Source: Cryobacterium frigoriphilum (lineage in GTDB: Bacteria > Actinomycetota > Actinomycetes > Actinomycetales > Microbacteriaceae). Taken from it: 38,564 nucleotides of DNA. Made by a program: the position numbers and the translations under genes. The notes under the pieces were generated by a model. That model saw only the letters and a program-made list of their open reading frames with translations, was not told the DNA's origin and made no database searches. The stretch's first letter is position 1; the number at the start of each line of letters is the position of its first letter. The DNA is taken from positions 387 through 38,950 of the forward strand of contig NZ_SOHE01000017.1 of the NCBI RefSeq assembly GCF_004403305.1, given 5' to 3'. This document shows, piece after piece, positions 1 to 7,531 of this stretch.

Positions 1-639
1 CCGACGCGAGCCCATCACGGTGCGGGATTGCTCCATCAGGTCGTTGAGCACCTGCTGCACGATGGCTGCGTTCGGAATGTCTTTCAAGACGAGCGGATGC
101 TCCAGCCCGGAATTGATCAGCACGTCACCGCTGCGAAACGCCGACTGAAACCAGTTCTGGCGCAGGGTCACGTCGTAGCCGCGGGTGTGCAGCAGCTCCT
201 GCCGGGTGTGCACGAAGAACCCGTGCCGAAAGATGATGCGTCGGCTGGTGATGGTGTAGCGGCGGTTGAGCCAGAAGACCAGCGGCAGCAGCCAGAGCAC
301 GAGGATCGCGGCGGAAGCGCCCACGAGCAACGCCGCGTTCTGCCACTCCTCGGCCATGTTGCCGGCGTAATAGCCGGTGACGCCGCAAATGCAGAACAGC
401 ACGAGGGTGGGAAAGAACAGGATGCGGACGTTCGGACGCAGCCGGGCGATCACGGTTTCGGTGGGCTGGGCCTGCGTGGGTTGCACCGGTACGCCGGCGG
501 GCTGGCTCTGCTGGTTCGCGCCGAACGGGGCCGGTCCCGGACCGGCAGACGGCCCAGCGAACGGACTGCCCGGATTGCTGGGGTGCATCACTCCGGTGTC
601 GCCGGTACCGTTGTCGCTTCCGCCGCTGCTGCTGCCCAT
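1..639 (-). CDS. PH-domain membrane protein (partial, C-terminus beyond window)
   Basis: The reading frame is open for 213 codons from ATG to the window edge, so the C-terminus is missing. Residues 1-65 are a Gly/Ser/Pro/Gln-rich, probably disordered cytoplasmic tail. Two hydrophobic segments follow (about 72-92 and 102-124), then a bacterial PH-like (bPH2/YdbS-type) domain beginning NRRYTITSRRIIFRHG and running past residue 195. Such proteins are membrane anchored with unknown ligand. The gene lies downstream of birA on the same strand but is separated from it by 183 bases holding a long inverted repeat, and it has its own TAATAA box six bases before the ATG, so it is probably transcribed separately. 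In related genomes a PH-domain gene next to birA is common. The family call is firm; a cellular role cannot be given. Confidence 0.8.
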   Translation of the reverse strand, partial: MGSSSGGSDNGTGDTGVMHPSNPGSPFAGPSAGPGPAPFGANQQSQPAGVPVQPTQAQPTETVIARLRPNVRILFFPTLVLFCICGVTGYYAGNMAEEWQNAALLVGASAAILVLWLLPLVFWLNRRYTITSRRIIFRHGFFVHTRQELLHTRGYDVTLRQNWFQSAFRSGDVLINSGLEHPLVLKDIPNAAIVQQVLNDLMEQSRTVMGSRR

Positions 640-645
640 ACCCAA

Positions 646-651
646 TTATTA
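646..651 (-). promoter_or_regulatory. -10 box of PH-domain gene, leaderless
   Basis: TAATAA on the minus strand ends six bases before the ATG at 639, placing the transcription start at or next to the start codon. No Shine-Dalgarno sequence is visible. Confidence 0.5.
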
Positions 652-706
652 CCGCACCGACCTGATTGTGCGGGTAGCGGATGCGGTCGTGGCGGGCGGC
701 CCGTCG

Positions 707-769
707 CGCCGAACTGTGAGTTAAGCATCGGTTTGCGCTCAGAACGGATGTTTAACTCACAGTTCGGCG
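707..769. repeat. long inverted repeat between birA and PH-domain gene
   Basis: Two perfect 18 bp arms (707-724 and 752-769; right arm TTAACTCACAGTTCGGCG) flank a 27 bp centre. The centre is itself partly complementary (GCATCGGTT against AACGGATGT), so the stem can extend to about 26 bp. There is no T-run beside it, so it does not look like an ordinary intrinsic terminator, although it could stop transcription from birA. The AT-rich TTAACTCAC arms contrast with the surrounding sequence, which suggests a dispersed palindromic element. Confidence 0.75.
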
Positions 770-806
770 GCAGGCGGCAGGCGGCAGGTGGCAGGTGGCA
801 GGCGGC
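767..806. repeat. 7 bp tandem microrepeat
   Basis: About five to six tandem copies of GGCAGGC/GGCAGGT directly after the inverted repeat and before the birA stop codon. It is non-coding; I see no function. Confidence 0.7.
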
Positions 807-822
807 CCGGCGCGCGGGCAGG

Positions 823-1752
823 TCAGTAGCGCAGGTGCGTCACGTCTCCCGCGCTTACGGCGATCGGTTCGCCGTCGACCTGGTCGGCGACGATCAGGCG
901 CCCCAACTCGTCGATGCCGGTTGCGGTGCCGATCAGGTCGGCTCCCCCCGGCAGTTCGACCCGCACCTGGGAACCGATCGTGCCACACAGCCGGGTGACC
1001 TCGGCGAGCAGTCCGCTCGCGACGGGGTCGGCATCCGCTGCCAGAAAATCGCGATACAGGGTGAACAGTTCGGTGAGGTAGCCGGCCAGCACGGCGTCGG
1101 GGCTGGGCTCGGTGCCCGTCACCAGCAGCAACGAGGTCGAGGTCAGGGTCGGCAGGTCGTGCTCGTCAAGGGAGACGTTGAGACCCGCGCCGATCACGAT
1201 GCCGACGGCCTCGTTGGGTGCGCCGGAGCCGGGCAGCAACTCCGAGAGGATGCCCGACACCTTGTAGCCGTCGATCAGCACGTCGTTGGGCCACTTGAGG
1301 GTGACCTCGTGGGCCGGGTTCTCCGGCTCGCGCTGGTCGGTGACGGGCACGGTGCTCGCCTCGACGATCGCGCGCACCGCCCGGGTCATGGCCGCGCCGG
1401 CCAGCAGCGGAAACCAGCCGAGCCGCTCGGGCGGCAGCGGCGCGCCCGAGCCCAGGGCGGGGCGCAGCAGCACCGAGATCGCGAGGGACTTGCCGGTCGG
1501 GGCGAGCCAGGTGCGGCCGAGTCGACCGCGGCCGCGGGTCTGGTTGTCGGTGACCACGACCGAGAACTCGGGCCAGGCGAGCGCGAGATCCGTCGGGGAG
1601 CCGACCGGGGCATCCGTCGCCGGAGCACCGGAGCCCGCAGCACCCGCGGTGGCGTGCCCGACCAGCACCGTATTGGTCGACCCGGCCTCGGCCAGGTACT
1701 CGAAGCGGGCGGCGGTCTGGTGAACGACGGCGAGGCTCAGGGGGAAATCCAT
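823..1752 (-). CDS. birA: Biotin--[acetyl-CoA carboxylase] ligase, without DNA-binding domain
   Basis: This cytosolic enzyme activates biotin as biotinyl-AMP and attaches it to the lysine of biotin carrier domains; the AccA chain encoded at 9682-11517 is its evident substrate. The 309-residue product shows the biotin/AMP-binding loop GRGRLGRTW (around residue 75) and the catalytic stretch [17 protein letters not shown] (around 150-170), followed by the small C-terminal SH3-like domain. There is no N-terminal winged helix, so this is a class I ligase and should not act as a repressor. The start is the only ATG that fits: 41 bases separate it from the divergent accD start. The adjacency birA/accD is conserved in mycobacteria (Rv3279c/Rv3280). 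The identification is firm. Confidence 0.95.
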   Translation of the reverse strand: MDFPLSLAVVHQTAARFEYLAEAGSTNTVLVGHATAGAAGSGAPATDAPVGSPTDLALAWPEFSVVVTDNQTRGRGRLGRTWLAPTGKSLAISVLLRPALGSGAPLPPERLGWFPLLAGAAMTRAVRAIVEASTVPVTDQREPENPAHEVTLKWPNDVLIDGYKVSGILSELLPGSGAPNEAVGIVIGAGLNVSLDEHDLPTLTSTSLLLVTGTEPSPDAVLAGYLTELFTLYRDFLAADADPVASGLLAEVTRLCGTIGSQVRVELPGGADLIGTATGIDELGRLIVADQVDGEPIAVSAGDVTHLRY

Positions 1753-1758
1753 GCCCCC

Positions 1759-1786
1759 ATTCTCGCGGAACGCGGCTTGGTAGGGT
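1759..1786. promoter_or_regulatory. back-to-back promoters of birA and accD
   Basis: In the 41 bp between the two divergent start codons, a plus-strand TAGGGT (1781-1786) ends seven bases before the accD GTG, and a minus-strand GAGAAT (1759-1764) ends six bases before the birA ATG. Both fit leaderless transcription. The accD box is the better match to TANNNT. Confidence 0.5.
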
Positions 1787-1793
1787 TACAGGT

Positions 1794-3398
1794 GTGACTG
1801 ATGAGAAGCCCGTCGCGGGCCCCGACCTGTATACGACGGCTGGAAAGCTCGCCGACCTCAAGATGCGCTACCACGAGGCGGTGACCGCGAGCGGTGCGAC
1901 GGCAATCGAGAAGCAGCACGCCAAGGGCAAGATGACCGCCAGGGAACGCATCGAGCAACTGCTCGACCAGGGTTCCTTCGTGGAGATGGACGAGTTCGTG
2001 CGCCACCGCACGGTCGGCTTCGGCATGGAGAAGAAGCGGCCGTACGGCGACGCGGTCGTCACCGGAACCGGCACCATCCACGGCCGCCAGGTGGCCGTGT
2101 ACTCGCAGGACTTCACCATCTTCGGCGGCTCGCTCGGCGAGGTCGCCGGCGAGAAGATCATCAAGGTCATGGACCTCGCCCTGAAGACCGGCGTGCCGAT
2201 CCTCGGCATCCTCGACTCCGGCGGAGCGCGCATCCAGGAGGGCGTCGTGGCCCTCGGCAAGTACGGCGAGATCTTTCGCCGCAACACCGCGGCATCCGGT
2301 GTCATCCCCCAGATCTCGATCATCTGCGGCCCCGCCGCCGGCGGCGCGGTCTACTCCCCCGCGCTGACCGACTTCGTGATCATGGTCGACAAGACCAGCC
2401 AGATGTTCGTCACCGGACCCGACGTGATCAAGACCGTCACCGGCGAAGACGTGGGCATGGAGGAGCTCGGCGGCGCCCTCACCCACAACCAGCGCAGCGG
2501 CGTGGCTCACTACCTCGCCGCCGACGAGCCCGACGCGCTCGATTACGCCCGCACCCTGCTGAGCTACCTGCCCGACAACAACCTCGCGGATGCGCCGGTC
2601 TTCGACAGCGAGATCGAGCTGGAAACAACGGATGCCGACCGCAAGCTGAACACGATCATCCCGGATTCCCCGAACCAGCCCTACGACGTGAAGACCGTCA
2701 TCAGCCACATCGTGGACCACGGCGACTTTCTCGAGACGCAGCCGCTGTTCGCGCCGAACATCGTCGTGGGCTTCGCCCGGGTCGAGGGCCGCTCGGTCGG
2801 CATCGTGGCCAACCAGCCCAGCGCCATGGCCGGAACCCTCAACATCGAGGCCGGCGAGAAGGCCGCCCGCTTCGTGCGGTTCTGCGACGCATTCTCGATC
2901 CCCATTTTGACCCTCGTCGACGTGCCCGGGTTTCTGCCCGGCACCGACCAGGAGTGGACCGGCGTCATCCGTCGCGGTGCCAAGCTGCTCTACGCCTACG
3001 CCGAAGCAACCGTGCCGCTCGTCACCGTCATTCTGCGCAAGGCCTACGGCGGAGCGTACATCGTGATGGGCTCCAAGCAGCTGGGTGCCGACGTGAACCT
3101 GGCCTGGCCGACCGCGGAGATCGCCGTCATGGGTGGCCAGGGCGCCGTGCAGATCTTGTACCGCAACGAGATTCGGGCGGCCGAAGACGCCGGCGAAGAC
3201 GTCGCCGCGGTGCGCACCAGACTCTCCAACGAGTACACCTACAACGTGGCGAGCCCGTTCCTGGCCGCCGAGCGAGGCGAGCTCGACGGCATCATCGAAC
3301 CCGCCGCGACGCGGGTGTCGATCACCAAGGCGCTGCGCTCGCTGCGCACCAAGCGTGCGAGCCTGCCGGCCAAGAAGCACGGGAACATCCCGCTGTAG
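1794..3398 (+). CDS. accD: Acyl-CoA (propionyl/acetyl-CoA) carboxylase beta subunit, carboxyltransferase
   Basis: Transfers carboxyl from carboxybiotin to acetyl-CoA, propionyl-CoA or longer acyl-CoA, giving malonyl-CoA or methylmalonyl-CoA precursors of fatty acids. The 534-residue chain has the two crotonase-fold halves of the family: the N half with [11 protein letters not shown] (about residues 140-150) and [15 protein letters not shown], the C half with VDVPGFLPG and [15 protein letters not shown] (about 418-432). Length and motifs match actinobacterial AccD5/PccB. GTG is the start; it lies at the expected transcription start, and MTDEKP is typical. It is followed nine bases later by the epsilon subunit gene, and the biotinylated alpha chain is 6 kb downstream. 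Acyl-chain preference cannot be read from sequence with certainty. Confidence 0.95.
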   Translation: MTDEKPVAGPDLYTTAGKLADLKMRYHEAVTASGATAIEKQHAKGKMTARERIEQLLDQGSFVEMDEFVRHRTVGFGMEKKRPYGDAVVTGTGTIHGRQVAVYSQDFTIFGGSLGEVAGEKIIKVMDLALKTGVPILGILDSGGARIQEGVVALGKYGEIFRRNTAASGVIPQISIICGPAAGGAVYSPALTDFVIMVDKTSQMFVTGPDVIKTVTGEDVGMEELGGALTHNQRSGVAHYLAADEPDALDYARTLLSYLPDNNLADAPVFDSEIELETTDADRKLNTIIPDSPNQPYDVKTVISHIVDHGDFLETQPLFAPNIVVGFARVEGRSVGIVANQPSAMAGTLNIEAGEKAARFVRFCDAFSIPILTLVDVPGFLPGTDQEWTGVIRRGAKLLYAYAEATVPLVTVILRKAYGGAYIVMGSKQLGADVNLAWPTAEIAVMGGQGAVQILYRNEIRAAEDAGEDVAAVRTRLSNEYTYNVASPFLAAERGELDGIIEPAATRVSITKALRSLRTKRASLPAKKHGNIPL

Positions 3399-3407
3399 GC
3401 GGGCATC

Positions 3408-3680
3408 ATGACAGAGTCACGCGAGGTTTCAGCGCTGCCGGCAGCGCCGCCTGCACCGGCGGCGGGGATCGACCCGGCCGAGATCATTTTCGTGAGCCGC
3501 AATGTGACGGCGATGGAGGCATCCGCTGTCACGGCGGTGCTTCAGGGTCTGCTGCAGGAGGAATCCGACGGCAGCCGCACCGCGCCCGCGCACGGGCAGA
3601 GTGCCTGGCAGCGCAGCACCCGTGGCATTCGCCGCCCGCTGACCCCCGGCCCCGGCCAGTGGCGCAGCTTCACCGCCTGA
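3408..3680 (+). CDS. accE: Acyl-CoA carboxylase epsilon subunit
   Basis: A 90-residue protein nine bases after accD, in the position of Rv3281 (accE5). The N-terminal 25 residues are Ala/Pro rich. Then comes the diagnostic segment IIFVSRNVTAMEASAVTAVL (about 27-46), predicted helical, and a basic tail ending in GPGQWRSFTA. In actinobacteria this small chain binds the beta hexamer and stabilises or stimulates the alpha-beta complex, mainly the propionyl-CoA carboxylating form. Co-transcription with accD is expected from spacing. The protein is poorly conserved outside the central motif, but the context makes the call secure. Confidence 0.88.
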   Translation: MTESREVSALPAAPPAPAAGIDPAEIIFVSRNVTAMEASAVTAVLQGLLQEESDGSRTAPAHGQSAWQRSTRGIRRPLTPGPGQWRSFTA

Positions 3681-3784
3681 CCCCCATTCGCCCGGGCCAG
3701 CTCGGGCGTTCTGCGCCACTTCGTCGGCGAGGTTGTGCAGCCCAAGGGGCCACCTCTGACACTTCGCGGATGTCACATCCCGCC

Positions 3785-4028
3785 ACGGGGCATTTTTTGG
3801 CATCTCGCGGCCGTGCCCCGCACCCCAAGGGGCATATTTTGGCATCTCGCTCACGACTTGCCAAAAATGGCCCCATGACCACCCCTCTCACCTCACGAGT
3901 TGCCAAAAAATGCCCCTTCAATCGACTTCAAGGGGCACTTTCTGGCATCTCGCGGCCGCGCCCGGCAGCCCAAGGGGCAGATTTTGGCATCTCGCTCACG
4001 ACTTGCCAAAAATGGCCCCATGACCACC
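3785..4028. repeat. Family A repeat cluster 1 (inverted and direct copies of a ~25 bp unit)
   Basis: At least seven copies of a unit like CAAGGGGCATATTTTGGCAT followed by CTCGC. Plus-strand copies start near 3785, 3825, 3927 and 3970; minus-strand copies lie at about 3851-3878, 3893-3920 and 3997-4023. Adjacent opposite copies form hairpins of about 50 bases with arms such as GGGGCATATTTTGGCA. An 85 bp block is directly repeated with few mismatches (3799-3883 and 3944-4028). A degenerate copy may sit at 3742-3768. The same unit recurs at 19869-20066. The stretch is non-coding; short ORFs across it are by-products of the repeats. Confidence 0.85.
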
Positions 4029-4274
4029 TCCACACCCTGTAATGCGCGCGAAGCGTCCGTGAAACAGCCCCGTAAGGGCCGGGCGCATCGTCGTTGGCGC
4101 CCTTGCCCTACTCCCCGGCTGATGGACCTAAGCGAACACAACACCTTCGCAGGGGCCCCCACTCGTGTCCCCCTAAATGCCGACTGTGCAACGCCGCACA
4201 GACGCGCAGACTAGACATGCTCGGTGTTGCTCTGAGAGCCACACCACCAATCATTCGCCGACTAGGGTAAGCGG

Positions 4275-4365
4275 GCGGATCGTTTGGGGGCGAGTGGGCA
4301 CGGTATTCGGGTTACCGGTCCCGCTCGAAAAGCAAAAGAGACCACCTTTGGGTGGTCTCTTTTTT
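4275..4365 (+). ncRNA. possible small structured RNA ending in a terminator
   Basis: Downstream of a TAGGGT box (4263-4268) a 15 bp imperfect stem-loop spans 4291-4327 (arms CGAGTGGGCACGGTA and TACCGGTCCCGCTCG) and is followed seven bases later by a strong intrinsic terminator. No open reading frame upstream on the plus strand needs that terminator, since accE ends 650 bases earlier. No convincing -35 box is seen and it matches no RNA family I recognise. It may simply be structured intergenic DNA. Confidence 0.3.
4334..4365. terminator. bidirectional intrinsic terminator
   Basis: A 13 bp perfect stem (AAAAGAGACCACC / GGTGGTCTCTTTT) with a four-base loop and T-runs on both strands. On the minus strand it lies 44 bases beyond the stop of the kinase-like gene and closes that operon; on the plus strand it would end any transcript from the 3.7-4.3 kb region. 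Confidence 0.85.
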
Positions 4366-4408
4366 GCCCTCAGGACAATCCCGCCACACGACGGCCCGGG
4401 CCGACAGC

Positions 4409-5428
4409 TCAGGCGCGAACGCGCGGAATCTCCAGCCACAGGTCGACCTCATCGCCCGAGGAGTCCTGACCCAGGGCGCTCACGCTCGGGTCGGGACTGC
4501 ACAGGCCGACGACCGTGACGGCGGTCTCTGACCCGTCGGCGGCCGTGCGCGCAATGATCTTGTCGGCGGAGGTACGGCCGATAGCCGCGGCGAGCTGGTT
4601 GAGCACGTGCTCGAGCACGTCACCGTCGAGCTCGTCGATGCTGCCCTCATCGAGCAGCGTGACGATGGCACCGCGACGTCGCGCCGCCATGACCTGCTCG
4701 CGCACCGCATCGTTGAGCAGTCGGCGGCCGCGGATCTCGTCGCGAATTGCCGCCTCGAGGTAGCGGCACTCCAGTTTCTCGTCGTCGGCCAGCACACCGT
4801 TCTGCCCGACGATGCGGCGCAGCATGGGCAGCGCCATCCGGTTCGTGTAAGTGAGGCGCACCTGGCGCTCGTAGAGGTGGGCCTCCTGCGCGGCCTGCCA
4901 GCGTGAAGCCTCACGCTCCGCCCTGGCGAACTGTCGAGCATCGCGCCCGGCCTTGGCGAGGGCGCGGGACAGCAGCACGGCGGCGGCAACCCAGACCACG
5001 CTGCCGATCACGCCCATCGACCCGAGCGAGCCAAAACCCGCCCACAGCACGGTGTGCACGACCAGAAAGCCCGCGCCGAGCCACGCCACGAAGGGGCGCT
5101 TGCGCGTCGCCGTGATGGTCAGCAGGGTACCGACGGCAGCCACGTACCAGGTCGAATAGCCGAGGTCATCCTGCGGGTCGAGCTGCGTCGCCACCAGCAG
5201 GGGAACCACGGCGCAGGCGGCGAGGTTGAACAGCGCGAGGCCGAGCGGCATCCGGGTCGGGCTCGTCGGCCACAGGCTGATGAAGGTGGCCACGAGGTAG
5301 AGCGCCATCGCGGCCAGAACGGGGGCGGCATCCGTCGGCATATCGAGCGCGTACACCCCGAGCAGCACGTGGTAGAGCGAGAACAGACTGGCCACGGCCA
5401 GAATCAGGGCTCGGGAGTGGCGGATCAT
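4409..5428 (-). CDS. Membrane protein with degenerate histidine-kinase-like cytoplasmic domain
   Basis: 339 residues. The first ~190 contain six hydrophobic segments (starting near RALILAVASLF and ending with VVWVAAAVLLSRAL), a sensor-like membrane module. A charged linker leads to a cytoplasmic part in which VLEHVLNQLAAAIGRTSADK resembles the start of a HATPase fold, yet the nucleotide-binding G boxes (DxGxG, GxGL) and a phosphoacceptor HD motif are absent. It therefore looks like a catalytically dead partner of the kinase encoded just upstream, 28 bases away in the same operon. The chosen ATG has GGAG seven bases before it; longer versions in this frame run antiparallel to nothing but overlap the kinase end and lack a ribosome site. 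Function is inferred from context only. Confidence 0.7.
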   Translation of the reverse strand: MIRHSRALILAVASLFSLYHVLLGVYALDMPTDAAPVLAAMALYLVATFISLWPTSPTRMPLGLALFNLAACAVVPLLVATQLDPQDDLGYSTWYVAAVGTLLTITATRKRPFVAWLGAGFLVVHTVLWAGFGSLGSMGVIGSVVWVAAAVLLSRALAKAGRDARQFARAEREASRWQAAQEAHLYERQVRLTYTNRMALPMLRRIVGQNGVLADDEKLECRYLEAAIRDEIRGRRLLNDAVREQVMAARRRGAIVTLLDEGSIDELDGDVLEHVLNQLAAAIGRTSADKIIARTAADGSETAVTVVGLCSPDPSVSALGQDSSGDEVDLWLEIPRVRA

Positions 5429-5456
5429 GCGCGCGCTCCGTTCACGCGGTCGGCGG

Positions 5457-6785
5457 TCATGCGCTGCGCCCCGGCTGGGCGTCAAGGTCGGGTTGGGCGT
5501 CGAGGTCGGACGGTTGTTCCGGAGCCGGCCAGTGGATGGCGACGGTCGTGCCGTGGCCCGGGCTCGTGCGCACCGAGGCGGTACCGCCCGCACTCTCGAC
5601 CCGGCCCTGAATGGAGAGCCGCAGCCCCAGCCGCCCGCTCGGCACCGCAGCGAGGTCGAAGCCGACCCCCTGATCGGAGACGTCGATCGTGGCGCCGCCG
5701 GTCAGGCTGGCACCCATCGAGACGGTGCGTCCGAAAGAGTCGTCGACCGGCCCGGCGTGCTGCATGCTGTTCACCATCGCCTGCACGGTCGCCGAGTACA
5801 GGGCCTCGCTCGCCTGCTCGGGCATCGTGAGCGGCTCGATGGTGTTCTCCACGACGGTGAAGGTGCAGGCCAGGGCGCTCGCTGCCTGACGGATGCGGCC
5901 GGCCAGACGCGAAAAGGGAACGCGACCGGCATCATCCGTCGGCTCGGCACCGGCCTCATCGAGCCGGGCGATCGCGTTGTGGGCCATGGTCGCGGCCAGC
6001 TCGGCGCCCTTGACGGTGTGCGCACCGGCCGCGGACAGCAGGGTGGCGAGCACCGTGTCGTGCACGATCGAATCCACCTCGACCCGCTCGACCTCGGTAG
6101 CGTGCTGCCGCACCGCGAGGGCATACTTGTGCAGCGCGTTGCTCTGCGCCACATCGACCGCGTCGGTCGCCTGGCGCAGCATGTAGATGATGATGAGCAC
6201 CACCGCGCCGAGCAGCGTCGCGTAGACGACGTCGAGCAGGGCGAGCACCAGTTCGGCCTGACCGCCGGCCGGAAGAAGGCGAATGATGCCGTACATCACG
6301 GGAATCACGACCGTGTAGATGGCCGCCCAACGCAGCGGGAAAGCGATCGCTGCGCACGAGGTCGCGACGGTGCAGAGGTACCAGATCCACGGCTTGCCAT
6401 CGAGCACGGCGTCACGGTCGAGCATCAGGAACGGCCAGGCCACGAGCGCCGCGACATAGATCGTGGCGACGATCGTCGTCGTCGTTCGAACGCCCCGGCG
6501 CGCGAGCGACGCGATGACCACCGAGAAGATGGACAGACCGAGGGCAAACCCCACGATCAGGGCCCCGATCGGCCGACGCTCGCCGAACTGGTCGATCATG
6601 GCCGGCACGGACTGCAGGGCAAAGATCAGCGAGATGCCCGCCACCGAGCGGTACAGCACGGTCTCGATCTGCGCCCGGCTGATGGGGTTGCGCTGCTGTT
6701 CGCCGCCGAGCAGCGCGGTCGCGGTCGCGGCGGTCAGCTGACCGGTCGGCGTGGGGCCGGTATCGGTGTCGGTCGGGTTAGACAC
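5457..6785 (-). CDS. Sensor histidine kinase (membrane, HisKA_3-like)
   Basis: 442 residues starting at a GTG that overlaps the response-regulator stop. About six membrane segments occupy residues ~40-200 (for example IGALIVGFALGLSIFSVVIA and VVYATLLGAVVLIIIYML). The phosphoacceptor helix holds SIVHDTVLATLL, with His as likely phosphorylation site. The ATPase domain has an N box (VQAMVNSMQHA), G1 (VSDQGVGFD) and G2 (GRLGLRLSIQGR), all intact. The tail has a short DLDAQPDLDAQPG repeat. By family it autophosphorylates and passes phosphate to the LuxR-type regulator encoded immediately upstream. No extracellular sensing domain is present, so the signal is probably sensed in the membrane. Confidence 0.88.
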   Translation of the reverse strand: MSNPTDTDTGPTPTGQLTAATATALLGGEQQRNPISRAQIETVLYRSVAGISLIFALQSVPAMIDQFGERRPIGALIVGFALGLSIFSVVIASLARRGVRTTTTIVATIYVAALVAWPFLMLDRDAVLDGKPWIWYLCTVATSCAAIAFPLRWAAIYTVVIPVMYGIIRLLPAGGQAELVLALLDVVYATLLGAVVLIIIYMLRQATDAVDVAQSNALHKYALAVRQHATEVERVEVDSIVHDTVLATLLSAAGAHTVKGAELAATMAHNAIARLDEAGAEPTDDAGRVPFSRLAGRIRQAASALACTFTVVENTIEPLTMPEQASEALYSATVQAMVNSMQHAGPVDDSFGRTVSMGASLTGGATIDVSDQGVGFDLAAVPSGRLGLRLSIQGRVESAGGTASVRTSPGHGTTVAIHWPAPEQPSDLDAQPDLDAQPGRSA

Positions 6786-7479
6786 GGCCGTCGCCCACGT
6801 CGGCGTCGAGGCCCGGCAGGATGCCGTCTTCGACGGCGCGGCGCAGCAGGTCGACCTTGGTGGGAGCGGGGCGGCCGACCTCGACGTACTTGACGCGAAT
6901 GCGGTCGAGGTACTCGCGGGCGGTGGAGTGCGCGATGCCGAGCTGCATCGCGACCATCTTGAGCGGCAGTCCCGAGGCGTAGAGGTGCAGCACGTCGCGT
7001 TCGCGGCGGCCGAGCTGGGCCTTGGCGAAGTCGCGGTCGGCGTCGATCGCGGTCGCCCACTCGAGGTTGTTGAGCACGTCACCGCGGGCGACGGATGCGA
7101 CGGCCGCCATCACCGTCGTCGTCGGCGAGGACTTGGGGATGACTCCGGCGGCTCCCGCGGCCAGGGCCTCCCGAACGTAGGCCACCCGGTCGGCGATGCT
7201 GTGCACGAGCACGGCACTGCCGGTGGACTGCACGAGGTGCACGTTGTCGGTCACGATCGAGCCGTCGCCGAGGGACAGGTCGAGTACGATCACGTCGCAC
7301 TGGCGACCGGCGAGACCGTCGACCAGGCCCTGCGCGGTGGCCGAGGCGAACAGCACCTCGAAGCCCGAATTCTCACAGGCCGCCTTGAGGCCCAGCCGGA
7401 CCGACTCGTGGTCGTCGACGATGCCGACGCGTACCCGGCGATCAACCTCTGTGGGTGTCTCTGCTGCTGCCATGATCAC
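6778..7479 (-). CDS. LuxR-family response regulator
   Basis: 233 residues: receiver domain (about 15-135) with VGIVDDHESVR, phosphoacceptor VIVLDLSLGDG and the conserved Lys in GVIPKSS, then a DNA-binding HTH beginning LGRRERDVLHLYASGLPLK (about 165-230). First gene of a three-gene operon; its stop overlaps the kinase GTG. The GTG start is favoured because AAGGA lies eight bases upstream; an in-frame ATG two codons later would leave that site too far. The LSLGDG sequence shortens the usual LD(V/I)xMPxxxG pattern, as in other NarL/LuxR members of this type. Targets are unknown; a palindrome in its own promoter suggests autoregulation. Confidence 0.9.
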   Translation of the reverse strand: MIMAAAETPTEVDRRVRVGIVDDHESVRLGLKAACENSGFEVLFASATAQGLVDGLAGRQCDVIVLDLSLGDGSIVTDNVHLVQSTGSAVLVHSIADRVAYVREALAAGAAGVIPKSSPTTTVMAAVASVARGDVLNNLEWATAIDADRDFAKAQLGRRERDVLHLYASGLPLKMVAMQLGIAHSTAREYLDRIRVKYVEVGRPAPTKVDLLRRAVEDGILPGLDADVGDGRV

Positions 7480-7516
7480 GGTCGTGTTCCTTCGTTTCTC
7501 GGGGTGTGCTTAACGA

Positions 7517-7531
7517 TAGCGACGATCGCTA
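7517..7531. promoter_or_regulatory. palindrome in response-regulator promoter
   Basis: TAGCGA-N3-TCGCTA, perfect 6+6 bp, overlaps the stop codon of the upstream methyltransferase gene. On the minus strand it lies between a CTGTCA-like -35 and a TATCGT-like -10 upstream of the regulator gene, a place where a bound regulator would block or control its own operon. Confidence 0.45.

Noticed and set aside
28..1797. 589-codon plus-strand open frame across the PH-domain gene and birA
   Set aside because: Runs antisense to two genes with clear domains and crosses the inverted repeat; composition is that of a shadow frame.
1737..3380. 547-codon open frame antisense to accD
   Set aside because: Shadow of a strongly GC3-biased gene. 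It is His/Asp/Val/Gly-rich with no recognisable domain, whereas accD on the plus strand has complete family motifs.
3785..4028. CRISPR array
   Set aside because: Copies occur in both orientations with unequal, non-unique spacing, and no cas genes are present.
4200..4330. tRNA gene
   Set aside because: The hairpin at 4291-4327 briefly recalls a T-arm, but no acceptor, D or anticodon stems can be drawn.
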